Assembly (NCBI GenBank): GCA_944474755.1
Contig: OX104123.1
Coordinates: forward strand, 65,031,898-65,095,897
DNA from: Limnoperna fortunei
Taxonomy: Eukaryota; Mollusca; Bivalvia; Mytilida; Modiolidae
Length of the DNA stretch: 64,000 bases
Direction: 5' to 3'
Shown here: piece after piece, positions 49,512 to 61,030 of the stretch
Layout of the letters: each line of letters opens with the position of its first letter
Numbering within the stretch: position 1 is the first letter of the stretch
Notes under the pieces: generated by a model
Told to the model about the DNA's origin: nothing
The model's input: the letters and a program-made list of their open reading frames with translations, nothing else
The model's database searches: none
Program-made: the position numbers and the translations under genes

Positions 49512-50009
49512 GTTCTGATTATTATTATTATTATTATTATTCTCCCACTTCTTGCGCAAACTTATATGGGGTTTTTTCATTTCGCGACATGTCGCTTTGA
49601 TATTTTATATCTAATATCGGTGACCCATTGCGCTTTCGCAGTTCACCCTGACTGACCGCACCCTTTTTATTTACTGAGTTATCTCCCCTTTTACTAAAAA
49701 GCTTGTTCCTGCTACTCCTCTTAAACCAAAAAAGATATCAATACCAAACCTTTACCAAAATGTGTCCTATATCCTTGCGCAACTTTGGGACAGATTGATT
49801 GAAGGGTTCTGACGACATCTTATAGGAGTTATCTCCCTTAAAATAAAAAGTAGTAAGTGATATTCAAACAAATCTCAACAACTAAAAGAGATAGAGGCCT
49901 GGGGTCTTCACCATAGATCATCTTGACCTTTGACCTTGAAAATGGACACAAGTTCAAAGGTCAAGGTCACGTTCTAAATTTTGACATTTGCTTGTGTCCG
50001 CTACTCCTC

Positions 50010-53000
50010 TGAAACGGTAAAAGATAGATAATCACTTATTGAGAGTAAAATGTTCGTCTTATTAAGACGCAACTTTGTCACATTTGACGCGAAGTAATAT
50101 GATTTCATTTTATAGGAGTTATCTCCCATTATATATGTAACTGATTGGTTTTTCACATGGTACTCATTAACTATTAATGATAGAGGGAAACTAAAGAGTG
50201 CAAAATGTTGGTCTTTTAAAGGAGCAACTTTGTCATATTTACAGGGAAAGGATTTGACTTCATTTTATAGGAGTTATCTCCCATTATATATGTAACTGAT
50301 TGGTTTTTCACATGTTACTCATTAACTATAAATGATAGAGGGAAAGTAAAGAGTGCAAAATGTTGATCTCTTAAAGGAGCAACTTTGTTACATTTACTGG
50401 GAAAGGATTTGACCTCATTTTATAGGAGTTATCTCCCATTATATATGTAACTTATTGGTTTTTTACATGTTTCTCATTAACTATTAATGACAAAGGGAAG
50501 GTATAGGGTGCAAAATGTTGATCTCTTAAAGGAGCAACTTTGTTACATTTACAGGGAAAGGATTTGACTTCATTTTATAGGAGTTATCTCCCGTTATATA
50601 TGTAACTTTTTGGTTTTCTACATGTTACTCATTAACTATTAATGATAAAGGGAAAGTGAAGAGTGCAAAATGTTGGTCTCTTAAAGGAGCAACTTTGTTA
50701 CATTTACAGGGAAAGGATTTGACCTCATTTTATAGGAGTTATCTCCCATTATATATGTAACTGATTGGTTTTTTGCAGGTTACACATTCACTATTAATGA
50801 TAAAGGGAAACTAATGAGTGCAAAATGTTGGTCTCTCAAGGGAGCAACTTTTTTACATTTACAGGGAAAGGATTTTACTTCATCTTATAGGAGTTATCTC
50901 CTATTATATATGTAACTGATTGGTTTTTCGCATGGTACTCAATAACTATTAATGATAAAGGGAAACTAAAGAGTGCAAAATGTTGGTCTCTTAAAGGAAC
51001 AACTTTGTTTCTTTTACAAGTAAAGGATTTGACTTCATTTTATAGGAGTTATCTCCCATTATATATCTAACTTATTGGTTTTTTACAGGTTACTCATTAA
51101 CTATTAATGATAAAGGGAAACTAAAGAGTGCAAAATGTTGGTCTCTAAGAGGAGCAACTTTGTTACATTTACATGTAAAGGATTTGACTCCATTTTATAT
51201 GAGTTATCTCCCATTATATATGTAACTGATTGGTTTTTCGCATGGTACTCAATAACTATTAATGATAAAGGGAAACTAAAGAGTGCAAAATGTTGGTCTC
51301 TTAAAGGAGCAACTTTGTCACATTTACAGGGAAAGGATTTGACTTCATTTTATAGAAGTTATCTCCCTTTATATATGTAACTGATTGGTTTTTCACATGT
51401 AACTCAATAACTATTAATGATAGAGGGAAACATAAGATTGCAAAATGTTGATTTCTTAAAGGAGCAACTATGTTACTTTTACAGGGAAAGGATTTGATTT
51501 CATTTTATAGGAGTTATCTCCCATTATATATGTAACTTATTGGTTTTTTACATGTTACTCATTCACTGTAAATGATAAAGGGAAACTAAAGAGTGCAAAA
51601 TGTTGACCTCTTAAAGGAGCAACTTTGTTACTTTACATGTAAAGGATTTGACTTCATTTTATAGGAGTTATCTCCCATTATATATGTAACTTATTGGTTT
51701 TTACAGCTTACTCATTAACTATTAATGATACAGGGAAACTAAATAGTGCAAAGTGTTGGTCTTTTAAAGGAGCAACTTTGTTACATTTACAGGGAAAGGA
51801 TTTGACTTCATTTTATAGGAGTTATCTCCTGTTATATATGTAACTTTTTGGTTTTCTACATGTTACTCATTAACTATTAATGATAAAGGGAAAGTGAAGA
51901 GTGCAAAATGTTGGTCTCTTAAAGGAGCAACTTTGTTACATTTACAGGGAAAGGATTTGACCTCATTTTATAGGAGTTATCTCCCATTATATATGTAACT
52001 GATTGGTTTTTTGCAGGTTACACATTCACTATTAATGATAAAGGGAAACTAATGAGTGCAAAATGTTGGTCTCTCAAGGGAGCAACTTTTTTACATTTAC
52101 AGGGAAAGGATTTTACTTCATCTTATAGGAGTTATCTCCTATTATATATGTAACTGATTGGTTTTTCGCATGGTACTCAATAACTATTAATGATAAAGGG
52201 AAACTAAAGAGCGCAAAATGTTGGTCTCTTAAAGGAACAACTTTGTTTCTTTTACAAGTAAAGGATTTGACTTCATTTTATAGGAGTTATCTCCCATTAT
52301 ATATCTAACTTATTGGTTTTTTACAGGTTACTCATTAACTATTAATGATAAAGGGAAACTAAAGAGTGCAAAATGTTGGTCTCTAAGAGGAGCAACTTTG
52401 TTACATTTACATGTAAAGGATTTGACTCCATTTTATATGAGTTATCTCCCATTATATATGTAACTGATTGGTTTTTCGCATGGTACTCAATAACTATTAA
52501 TGATAAAGGGAAACTAAAGAGTGCAAAATGTTGGTCTCTTAAAGGAGCAACTTTGTCACATTTACAGGGAAAGGATTTGACTTCATTTTATAGAAGTTAT
52601 CTCCCATTATATATGTAACTGATTGGTTTTTCACATGTAACTCAATAACTATTAATGATAGAGGGAAACATAAGATTGCAAAATGTTGATTTCTTAAAGG
52701 AGCAACTATGTTACTTTTACAGGGAAAGGATTTGATTTCATTTTATAGGAGTTATCTCCCATTATATATGTAACTTATTGGTTTTTTACATGTTACTCAT
52801 TCACTGTAAATGATAAAGGGAAACTAAAGAGTGCAAAATGTTGACCTCTTAAAGGAGCAACTTTGTTACTTTACATGTAAAGGATTTGACTTCATTTTAT
52901 AGGAGTTATCTCCCATTATATATGTAACTTATTGGTTTTTACAGCTTACTCATTAACTATTAATGATACAGGGAAACTAAATAGTGCAAAGTGTTGGTCT

Positions 53001-53600
53001 TTTAAAGGAGCAACTTTGTTACATTTGCAGGGAAAGGATTTGACTTCATTTTATAGGAGTTATCTCCCATTATATATGTAACTTATTGGTTTTTTACAGC
53101 TTACTCATTAACTATTAATGATACAGGGAAACTAAATAGTGCAAAATGTTGGTCTTTTAAAAGAGCAACTTTGTTACATTTGCAGGGAAAGGATTTGACT
53201 TCATTTTATAGGAGTTATCTCCCATTATATATGTAACTTAATGGTTTTTCACATGTTACTCATTAACTATTGATGATAAAGGGAAAGTAAAGAGTGCAAA
53301 ATGTTTATCTCTTAAAGGACCAACTTTGTTACTTACATGGAAAGGATTTGACTTCATTTTATAGGAGTTATCACCCATTATATAAGTAATTGATTGGTTT
53401 TTTACATGTTACTCATTAACTATTAATGATAAAGGGAAACTAAAGAGTGCAAAATGTTGGTCTTTTAATGGAGCAACTTTGTTACATTTACAAGGAAAGG
53501 ATTTGACTTCATTTTATAGGAGTTATCTCCCATTTATATATGTAACTTATTGGCTTTTTCACATGTTACTCATTAACTAGTAATGATAGAGGCATGGGGT
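50010..53600 (+). repeat. 155-bp satellite array, about 23 monomers
   Basis: The marker gagttatctc recurs at 50116, 50271, 50426, 50581, 50736, 50891 ... 53520, i.e. every 155 bp. Monomers share tataggagttatctcccatt, atatatgtaact, attaactattaatgata, gtgcaaaatgttggtctctt and aaaggagcaactttgttaca. Small ORFs in it repeat with the monomer and are not genes. Confidence 0.95.
50593..53068 (+). repeat. 1,238-bp higher-order duplication inside the array
   Basis: 50593-51830 and 51831-53068 are nearly identical (eight monomers each), including private variants such as gttatatatgtaactttttg, acatgtaaaggatttgactc and gattgcaaaatgttgatttc. I noticed very few differences (e.g. 50971 versus 52209; 51364 versus 52602). 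Confidence 0.9.
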
Positions 53601-54344
53601 CTTCACCATAGACACTCATGCACTTTGACCTTGAAAACTTATATGGGTCAAGGTCACGTACTAGTTTTTGACCTTTGCTTTTTTTAAAGATATTGAAATT
53701 TTTTTCGTCCTAAAATGTTCTATTAATAATTTCGAGTAAATTAAGACATGGCGTGAAAAGTTGTATTATACTTTTATCAGAGTAATCTCTCTTAGAATGC
53801 CAATCTGTGGTAAATAATACAAAATATTTTTTTTAAATATTTATAGCAAAGTTATAACATTTTGCAAAAAGATGATTATTTCAAATGTCATCATGTAATA
53901 CAAATTAAAATTAATGTGGAAAGACCCTCAAATGTTCAACCGAACAGTTGATCTTTAATATTATTATTACTTTTCTTCCGATCTAAAATTCAATTTAGTG
54001 CTGCCAAAAAGTTTCTTATCCGATCGAGCTGAAAATTTGGCGGTGTGATGGATACCCCGTGGGCTTTCTCCCATTCACCCTGTTAGCACGCCCCGTCAAA
54101 AATGAGGGCGTGGCAGGGACCCCCCATGAAAACGTTGTTATCACATCTCCTCCTAAGGCACACAAAATGGTACAATAAAATGGACGCCGATTGCATCTGG
54201 GATCGATGTCCTCGAATTGTCGATAGGTAGAAAATCGCTGGGCGCAACCAATAAAAAGTTACCAGTCGTGCAAGTCCAACACCACTTTTTATGTAAAAAT
54301 CGTAATTTCCCGAAAAACGATGCATCCCAGCTGTTTGAAACCCT

Positions 54345-54800
54345 CGCCATTCGCTTTAGAATGTCGATTTCAGTCTAAAAATGTCTCCCCGTAAGGTGTA
54401 CGAGTCAATAAATCCTTAAAATCCCACATTGAAACACTTGACCACCCCTCCCCCCAGCCACGTAAATTTCGTCTGTCGTGATGTCCGTTTCAGCCATCGT
54501 CAGTGAATGACCGTGTAAATCGTGTGTCAACAAGTTGTTCTAACTGTCCGAACTGCATTTTACCTGAAACAATAACAAATTGAAACAATTTCCGACGTCA
54601 CTTTTTTGTGTATTCCATCGTCTGCTACGTGCCTCGTGTAATTATTTTACAGTGTAAAATTCCACTAAAATAAAATAAAAAAGTCTTTTATTAATTGTCG
54701 GCATGGTCCGTTGATATTAATCCGTGTCGTCCTGAAATAAACAATCACTGAGATTACAGATCGTGCATCATGTCATATATACGTCCGTACAGACCATCGT
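54345..54800 (+). repeat. Long inverted repeat, left member
   Basis: Read forward it matches the reverse complement of 63425-63882: tagaatgtcgatttcagtct, tacgagtcaataaatcctta, gaactgcattttacct, aattgaaacaatttccgacg, gtctgctacgtgcctcgtgt, aatccgtgtcgtcctgaaat. Roughly 75-80% identical by eye. No coding frame is conserved across both. Confidence 0.85.
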
Positions 54801-55047
54801 AACTCCCTGTTGTGATAAAATAAAACTATCTCCGTGATATTATATAACAATGTCACGTGACTCCAGCTTAGTTCATTTCTTTGCCTTTTACCATAAATCT
54901 CTTTCTCTTCCCCTACAAGTCAAGAAAAGTCATTAAAATACCAAACATATAGTTAAAAACAGAAAAGTAAACAAACAAACAAACAAATAAACAAAAAAGC
55001 TGGTTCCCGGTTTTTATATAATCATAGTTGCATATAAAACTATGAAC

Positions 55048-55135
55048 CCAAAAAGGGCCCAACTCTCCACCCAGGGACAGCATGTCAAAAACAATAAATC
55101 ATGCTGGCCCTGGGGTGGAGGGGCCGGGCCCTTTT
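55048..55135. repeat. GC-rich palindrome
   Basis: aaagggcccaactctccacc-cagggacagcatg pairs with catgctggccctggggtgga-ggggccgggccctttt; loop of about 17 nt (tcaaaaacaataaat region). Confidence 0.85.
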
Positions 55136-55746
55136 TTTTTCTTCAATTTTGTCATTAGAACGTTCTAGAAACAATGGAATAGAAACCCCCGGGGGGGGGT
55201 TATACGGGTATATTACGATGTAAAATGATAGATTTTCACCCTCTGGGGCCTCTTTTTTAACGTTTAACACCAGTTTTTCCTATAGAAACGATAACGAGGG
55301 AAAGACCTTCCTGTGCATTTGTTCTACTGAACAAATGTCCTTTTAATTATTATTATTATTATTCTTCTCCCACTTCTTGCGCAAACTTATGTGGGGTTTT
55401 TTCATTTCGCTACATGTTGCTTTGATATTTTATATCTGATATCGATGACCCATTGCGCTTTCGCAGTTCACCCTGACTGACCGCACCCTTTTTATTTACG
55501 GAGTTATCTCTCCTTTTACTAAAAAGCTTGTTCCTGCTACTCCTCCTAAACCAAAAAAGATATCAATACCAAACCTTTACCAAAATGTGTCCTATATCCT
55601 TGCGCAACTTTGGGACAGATTGATTGAAGGGTTCTGACGACATCTTATAGGAGTTATCTCCCTTTAAATAAAAAGTAGTAAGTGATATTCAAACAAATCT
55701 CAACAACTAAAAGAGATAGAGGCCTGGGGTCTTCACCATAGATCAT

Positions 55747-55790
55747 CTTGACCTTTGACCTTGAAAATGGACACAAGGTCAAAGGTCAAG
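55747..55790. repeat. AGGTCA hairpin (17-bp perfect stem)
   Basis: cttgacctttgaccttg / caaggtcaaaggtcaag around a 10-nt loop. Each arm holds a DR1-type nuclear-receptor consensus AGGTCA-A-AGGTCA. Equivalent hairpins occur at about 49923, 58550, 58823, 59990, 60258 and 61430, some with changes. Confidence 0.85.
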
Positions 55791-55849
55791 GTCACGTTCT
55801 AAATTTTGACATTTGCTTGTGTCCGCTACTCCTCTGAAACGGTAAAAGA

Positions 55850-57700
55850 TAGATAAACACTTATTGAGAGTAAAATGTTCGTCTTATTCAGACGCAACTT
55901 TGTCACATTTGAAGCGAAGTAATATGATTTCATTTTATAGGAGTTATCTCCCATTACATATGTAACTGGTTGGTTTTTCACATGGTACTCATTAACTATT
56001 AATGATAGAGGGAAACTAAAGAGTGCAAAATGTTGGTCTTTTAAAGGAGCAACTTTGTCACATTTACAGGGAAAGGATTTGACTTCATTTTATAGGAGTT
56101 ATCTCCCATTATATATGTAACTGGTTGGTTTTTCACATGTTACTCATTAACTATAAATGATAGAGGGAAAGTAAAGAGTGCAAAATGTTGGTCTCTTAAA
56201 GGAGCAACTTTGTTACATTTACAGGGAAAGGATTTGACCTCATTTTATAGGAGTTATCTCCCATTTTATATGTAACTTATTGGTTTTTTACATGTTACTC
56301 ATTAACTATTAATGATAAAGGAAAACTAAAGAGTGCAAAATGTTGGTCTTTTAAAGGAGCAACTTTGTTTTATTTACAGGACAAGAATTTGACTTCATTT
56401 TATAGGAGTTATCTCCCATTATATATGTAACTTATTTGTTTTTTACATGTTACTCCTTCACTGTAAATGATAAAGGGAAACTAAAGAGTGCAAAATGTTG
56501 ACCTCTTAAAGGAGCAACTTTGTTACATTTACATGTAAACGATTTGACTTCATTTTATAGGAGTTATCTCCCATGATATATGTAACTTATTGGTTTTTTA
56601 CAGGTTACTCATTAACTATTAATGATAAAGGGAAACTAAAGAGTGCAAAATGTTGGTCTCTTAAAGGAGCAACTTTGTTACAATTACATGTAAAGGATTT
56701 GACTTCATTTTATAGGAGTTATCTCCCATTATATATGTAACTGGTTGGTTTTTCACATGTTACTCATTAACTATAAATGATAGAGGGAAAGTAAAGAGTG
56801 CAAAATGTTGGTCTCTTAAAGGAGCAACTTTGTTACATTTACAGGGAAAGGATTTGACTTCATTTTATAGGAGTTATCTCCCATTATATATGTAACTTAT
56901 TGGTTTTTTACATGTTACTCATTAACTATTAATGATAAAGGAAAACTAAACAGTGCAAAATGTTGGCCTTTTAAAGGAGCAACTTTGTTACATTTACATG
57001 TAAAGGATTTGACTTCATTTTATATGAGTTATCTCCCATTATATATGTAACTTATTGGTTTTTTACAGGTTACTCATTAACTATTAATGATGAAGGGAAA
57101 CTAAAGAGTGCAAAATGTTGGCCTCTTAAAGGAGCAACTTTGTTACGTTTACATGTAAAGGATTTGACTTCATTTTATAGGAGTTATCTCCCATTATATA
57201 TGTAACTTATTGGTTTTTACATGTTACTCATTAACTATTATTGATAAAGGGAAACTAAAGAGTGCAAAATGTTGGTCTCTTAAAGGAGCAACTTTGTTAC
57301 ATTTACAGGGAAAGGATTTGACTTCATTTTATAGAAGTTATCTCCCATTATATATGTAACTGATTGGTTTTTCACATGTTACTCAATAACTATAAATGAT
57401 AGAGGGAAACATAAGATCGCGAAATGTTGATCTCTTAAAGGAGCAACTTTGTTACATTTACTGGGAAAGGATTTGACTTCATTTTATAGGAGTTATCTCC
57501 CATGATATATGTAAATTATTGGTTTTTCACATGGTACTCATTAACTATTAATGATAGAGGGAAACATAAGAGTGCAAAATGTTGATCTCTTAAAGGAGCA
57601 AATATGTTATATTTACAGGGAAAGGATTTGACTTCATTTTATAGGAGTTATCTCCCATTATAAATGCAAGTTATTGATTTTTTACATGTTACTCATTAAC
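55850..57700 (+). repeat. 155-bp satellite array, about 12 monomers
   Basis: Same monomer as array A; marker spacing gives 11 intervals of 155 bp. No 8-mer duplication seen here. Confidence 0.93.
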
Positions 57701-58089
57701 TAGTAATGATAGAGGCATGGGGTCTTCACCATAGACAAGCATGCACTTTGACCTTGAAAACTTGTATGGGTCAAGGTCACGTACTAGTTTTTGACCTTTG
57801 CTTTTTTTAAAGATATTGAAATTATTTTCGTCATAAAATGTTCTATTAATAATTTCGAGTAAATTAAGACATGCCGTGAAAAGTTGTATAATACTTTTAT
57901 AAGAGTAATCTCTCTTAGAATGCTATTCTGTGGTAAATAATACAAAATATTTTTTTTTTAATATTTATAGCAAAGTTATAACATTTTGCAAAAAGATGAT
58001 TATTTTAAATGTTATCATGTAATACAAATTAAAATTAATGTGGAAAGACCCTCAAATGTTCAACCGAACAGTTGATCTTTAATTATTAA

Positions 58090-59590
58090 GGCTTTCCACT
58101 TTCCAGTGGAAAGACTTATTGCATTTTGTCTGTTTCTTATTATTATTATTATTATTATTCTTATTATTCTTCCGCCAAGTTTTGTTATCCCATTATAAAT
58201 TTTGTTTCGCGACATGTCGTAAAGACATTTTGTACTATGAATGTATGAGACATTACGCATTCGCAGTTAACCCTGTCACACCGAACACTTTTTCTTTACG
58301 GAGTTATTTCCCCTGTCATAAAAATCTTGTGTGCAGATAAACTTTGAAACCGTAAAAGATTTCGCAATGAAAGTTGTTGCAAAATGCTCAGCTATTGATC
58401 GCGACAATTTGTTACATATCGCGCAAAGTATTTTGACGACTCCTTGTAGGAGTTATTTCCCCTTATTTATTGGAAGTACATTTTGTACCATAGTAACTCA
58501 TGAACCAGAGATGACAGTGACTAGATATTTCACAGTTGATCATCATTGACCTTGACCTTGAAAAAGGTCACAAGGTCAAAGGTCAAGGTCACATTCTAAA
58601 TTTTGACACTGTGGTGTGTGCGATTCTCCTCCTGAACCATAAGAGATACAGAAATAAATCTTTTACCAAAATGTGTATCATATTAAGGTCTTGAAAGGTC
58701 ACTATAAATGATTTGACTTTTGAAAGAGTTATCTCCCCTGGATCAATTAAATATAGTGTATATAGCGTTATCTCAGTAACTATGACAGATATTTATATGA
58801 AACCTTATATCATTAGTCATCATTGACCTTGACCTTGAAAATGGACACAAGGTCAAAGGTCAATGTCACGTTTGAAATTTTGACATAATCTTGTCATCGC
58901 TATTTCTTTGAAACGGTAAAAGATAGCTTATAACTTATAACGGATAAAATGTCGGCCTCATAAATGCGCAACTTTTTTCTATTTAAAGGAAAAGGATTTG
59001 ACTTCATCTTATAGGAGTTATCTCCCATTACAACCATTGATATTTACTTTTTCATTGATATCTTATTAACTATTGATAGTAGAGGCATGGGGACTTCACC
59101 AAAGACCATTATGACCCTTGACCTTGAAAATAGAAACAAGGTAAAAGGTCAAGGTCATCTTATAAATTTGGGTATTTATGATAAATACGCATTTCTTCAT
59201 AATTATAAGACATATTGACAAAGGATCTTCACTATTGGTCCTTTATTGACCCTCAGCATGGTCAAGGTTATATTGACAGCAGTCAAGGTCAAATAATATT
59301 TTTTGGAAATTCTCCTTTTTCGTGTATATAAAATGGTAATTACAAGTAAATGATTTGTTTTTAAAGCATTGAATATGCAAATATCAAACACTTGGTAGTC
59401 AAGGTCATTTATCACAATAAACGTCCTATTTTTTTACCTTTTTTATTTCAAAAGATATACGAATGGTTTTTCTTTCTTTTGTTTATTTTGAAAAGAAGAT
59501 TCAATTTCCATATAGCCAAAGTCAATGTCAAGGTCATTTATGCAATAAGTGGAAAGCCTCTCATTTGTTCGGTAGAACCAATGAACTTAT
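58090..59590 (+). repeat. Related module, first tandem copy
   Basis: Starts with hairpin aaggctttccactttccagt-ggaaagactt and (att)n, then cgccaagttttgttatccca, cgcgacatgtcgtaaagaca, several AGGTCA hairpins and gagttatctccc motifs, ending agtggaaagcctctcatttg-ttcggtagaacc. A diverged relative of the composite elements without a satellite array. ORFs crossing it are repeat-borne. Confidence 0.75.
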
Positions 59591-61030
59591 ATTTCTTATT
59601 ATTCTTCCGCCAAGTTTTGTTATCCCATTATAAATTTTGTTTCGCGACATGTCGTAAAGACATTTTGTACTATGAATGTATGAGACATTACGCATTCTCA
59701 GTTAACCCTGTCACACCGAACACTTTTTCTTTACGGAGTTATTTCCCCTGTCATCAAAATCTTGTGTGCAGATAAACTTTTAAACCGTAAAAGATTTCGC
59801 AATGAAAGTTGTTGCAAAATGCTCAGCTATTGATCGCGACAATTTGTTACATATCGCGCAAAGTATTTTGACGACTCCTTGTAGGAGTTATTTCCCCTTA
59901 TTTATTTGAAGTACATTTTGTACCATAGTAACTCATGAACCAGAGATGACAGTGACTAGATATTTCACAGTTGGTCATCATTGACCTTGACCTTGAAAAA
60001 GGTCACAAGGTCAAAGGTCAAGGTCACATTCTAAATTTTGACACTGTGGTGTGTGCGATTCTCCTCCTGAACCTTAAGAGATACATAAATAAATCTTTTA
60101 CCAAAATGTGTATCATATTAAGGTCTTGAAAGGTCACTATAAATGATTTGACTTTTGAAAGAGTTATCTCCCCTGGATCAATTAAATATAGTGTATATAG
60201 CGTTATCTCAGTAACTATGACAGATATTTATATGAAACCTTATATCATTAGTCATCATTGACCTTTACCTTGAAAATGGACACAAGGTCAAAGGTCAAGG
60301 TCACGTTTGAAATTTTGACATTATCTTGTCATCGCTATTGCTTTGAAACGGTAAAAGATAGCTTAATACTTATAACGGATAAAATGTCGGCCTCATAAAT
60401 GCGCAACTTTTTTCTATTTAAAGGAAAAGGATTTGACTTCATCTTATAGGAGTTATCTCCCATTACAACCATTGATATTTACTTTTTCATTGATAACTTA
60501 TTAACTATTGATAGTAGAGGCATGGGGACTTCACCAAAGACCATTATGACCCTTGACCTTGAAAATAGAAACAAGGTAAAAGGTCAAGGTCATCTTATAA
60601 ATTTGGGTATTTATGATAAATACGCATTTCTTCATAATTATAAGACATATTGACAAAGGATCATCACTGTTGGTCCTTTATTGATCCTCAGCATGGTCAA
60701 GGTCATATTGACAGCAGTCAAGGTCAAATAATATTTTTTGGAAATTCTGCTTTTTCGTGTATATAAAATGGTAAATACAAGTAAATGATTTGTTTTTAAA
60801 GCATTGAATATGCAAAAATCAAACACTTGGTAGTCAAGGTAATTTATCACAATTAACGTCCTATTTTTTTACCTTTTTTATTTCAAAAGATATACGAATG
60901 GTTTTTCTTTCTTTTGTTTATTTTGAAAAGAAGATTCAATTTCCATATAGCCAAAGTCAATGTCAAGGTCATTTATGCAATAAGTGGAAAGCCTCTCATT
61001 TGTTCGGTAGAACCAATGAACTTATATTTA
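59591..61030 (+). repeat. Related module, second tandem copy (offset 1,435 bp)
   Basis: gccaagttttgttatcccat at 58174 recurs at 59609 and the following ~1.4 kb is nearly identical, ending with the same agtggaaagcctctcatttg. Direct duplication. Confidence 0.88.

Larger units (their letters stand above)
49500..53950 (+). mobile_element. Composite satellite-bearing element, copy A
   Basis: Order: hairpin and (att)n; head (cccacttcttgcgcaaactta, cgcgacatgtcgctttgata, gagttatctcccc); AGGTCA hairpin; about 23 units of a 155-bp satellite; tail (gaggcatggggtcttcacca, gggtcaaggtcacgtactag) and end (tgtggaaagaccctcaaatg, gttcaaccgaacagttgatc). The same head and tail enclose shorter arrays in copies B and C. 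Bivalve pearl/CvA-type and Helitron-derived elements with ~160-bp central repeats have this layout. No transposase is encoded. Confidence 0.75.
53951..55340. other. Spacer between composite copies A and B; carries inverted repeats, no gene
   Basis: Higher G+C at its start. Contains the left member of a long inverted pair (54345-54800) and a strong hairpin (55048-55135). Minus ORFs at 54083-54350 have no recognisable domain. Confidence 0.5.
55300..58085 (+). mobile_element. Composite satellite-bearing element, copy B
   Basis: Begins with the hairpin catttgttctactgaacaaatg and an (att)n tract. Head and AGGTCA hairpin as in copy A almost word for word, about 12 satellite units (55941-57645 by the gagttatctc marker), same tail and end. 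Confidence 0.75.

Noticed and set aside
51135..52618. Two identical 81-codon ORFs
   Set aside because: They lie in satellite monomers and are identical only because of the 1,238-bp duplication; neighbouring monomers break the frame.
54083..54350. Overlapping minus ORFs in the GC-richer spacer
   Set aside because: Two frames are open at once and neither resembles a known protein; likely repeat DNA.
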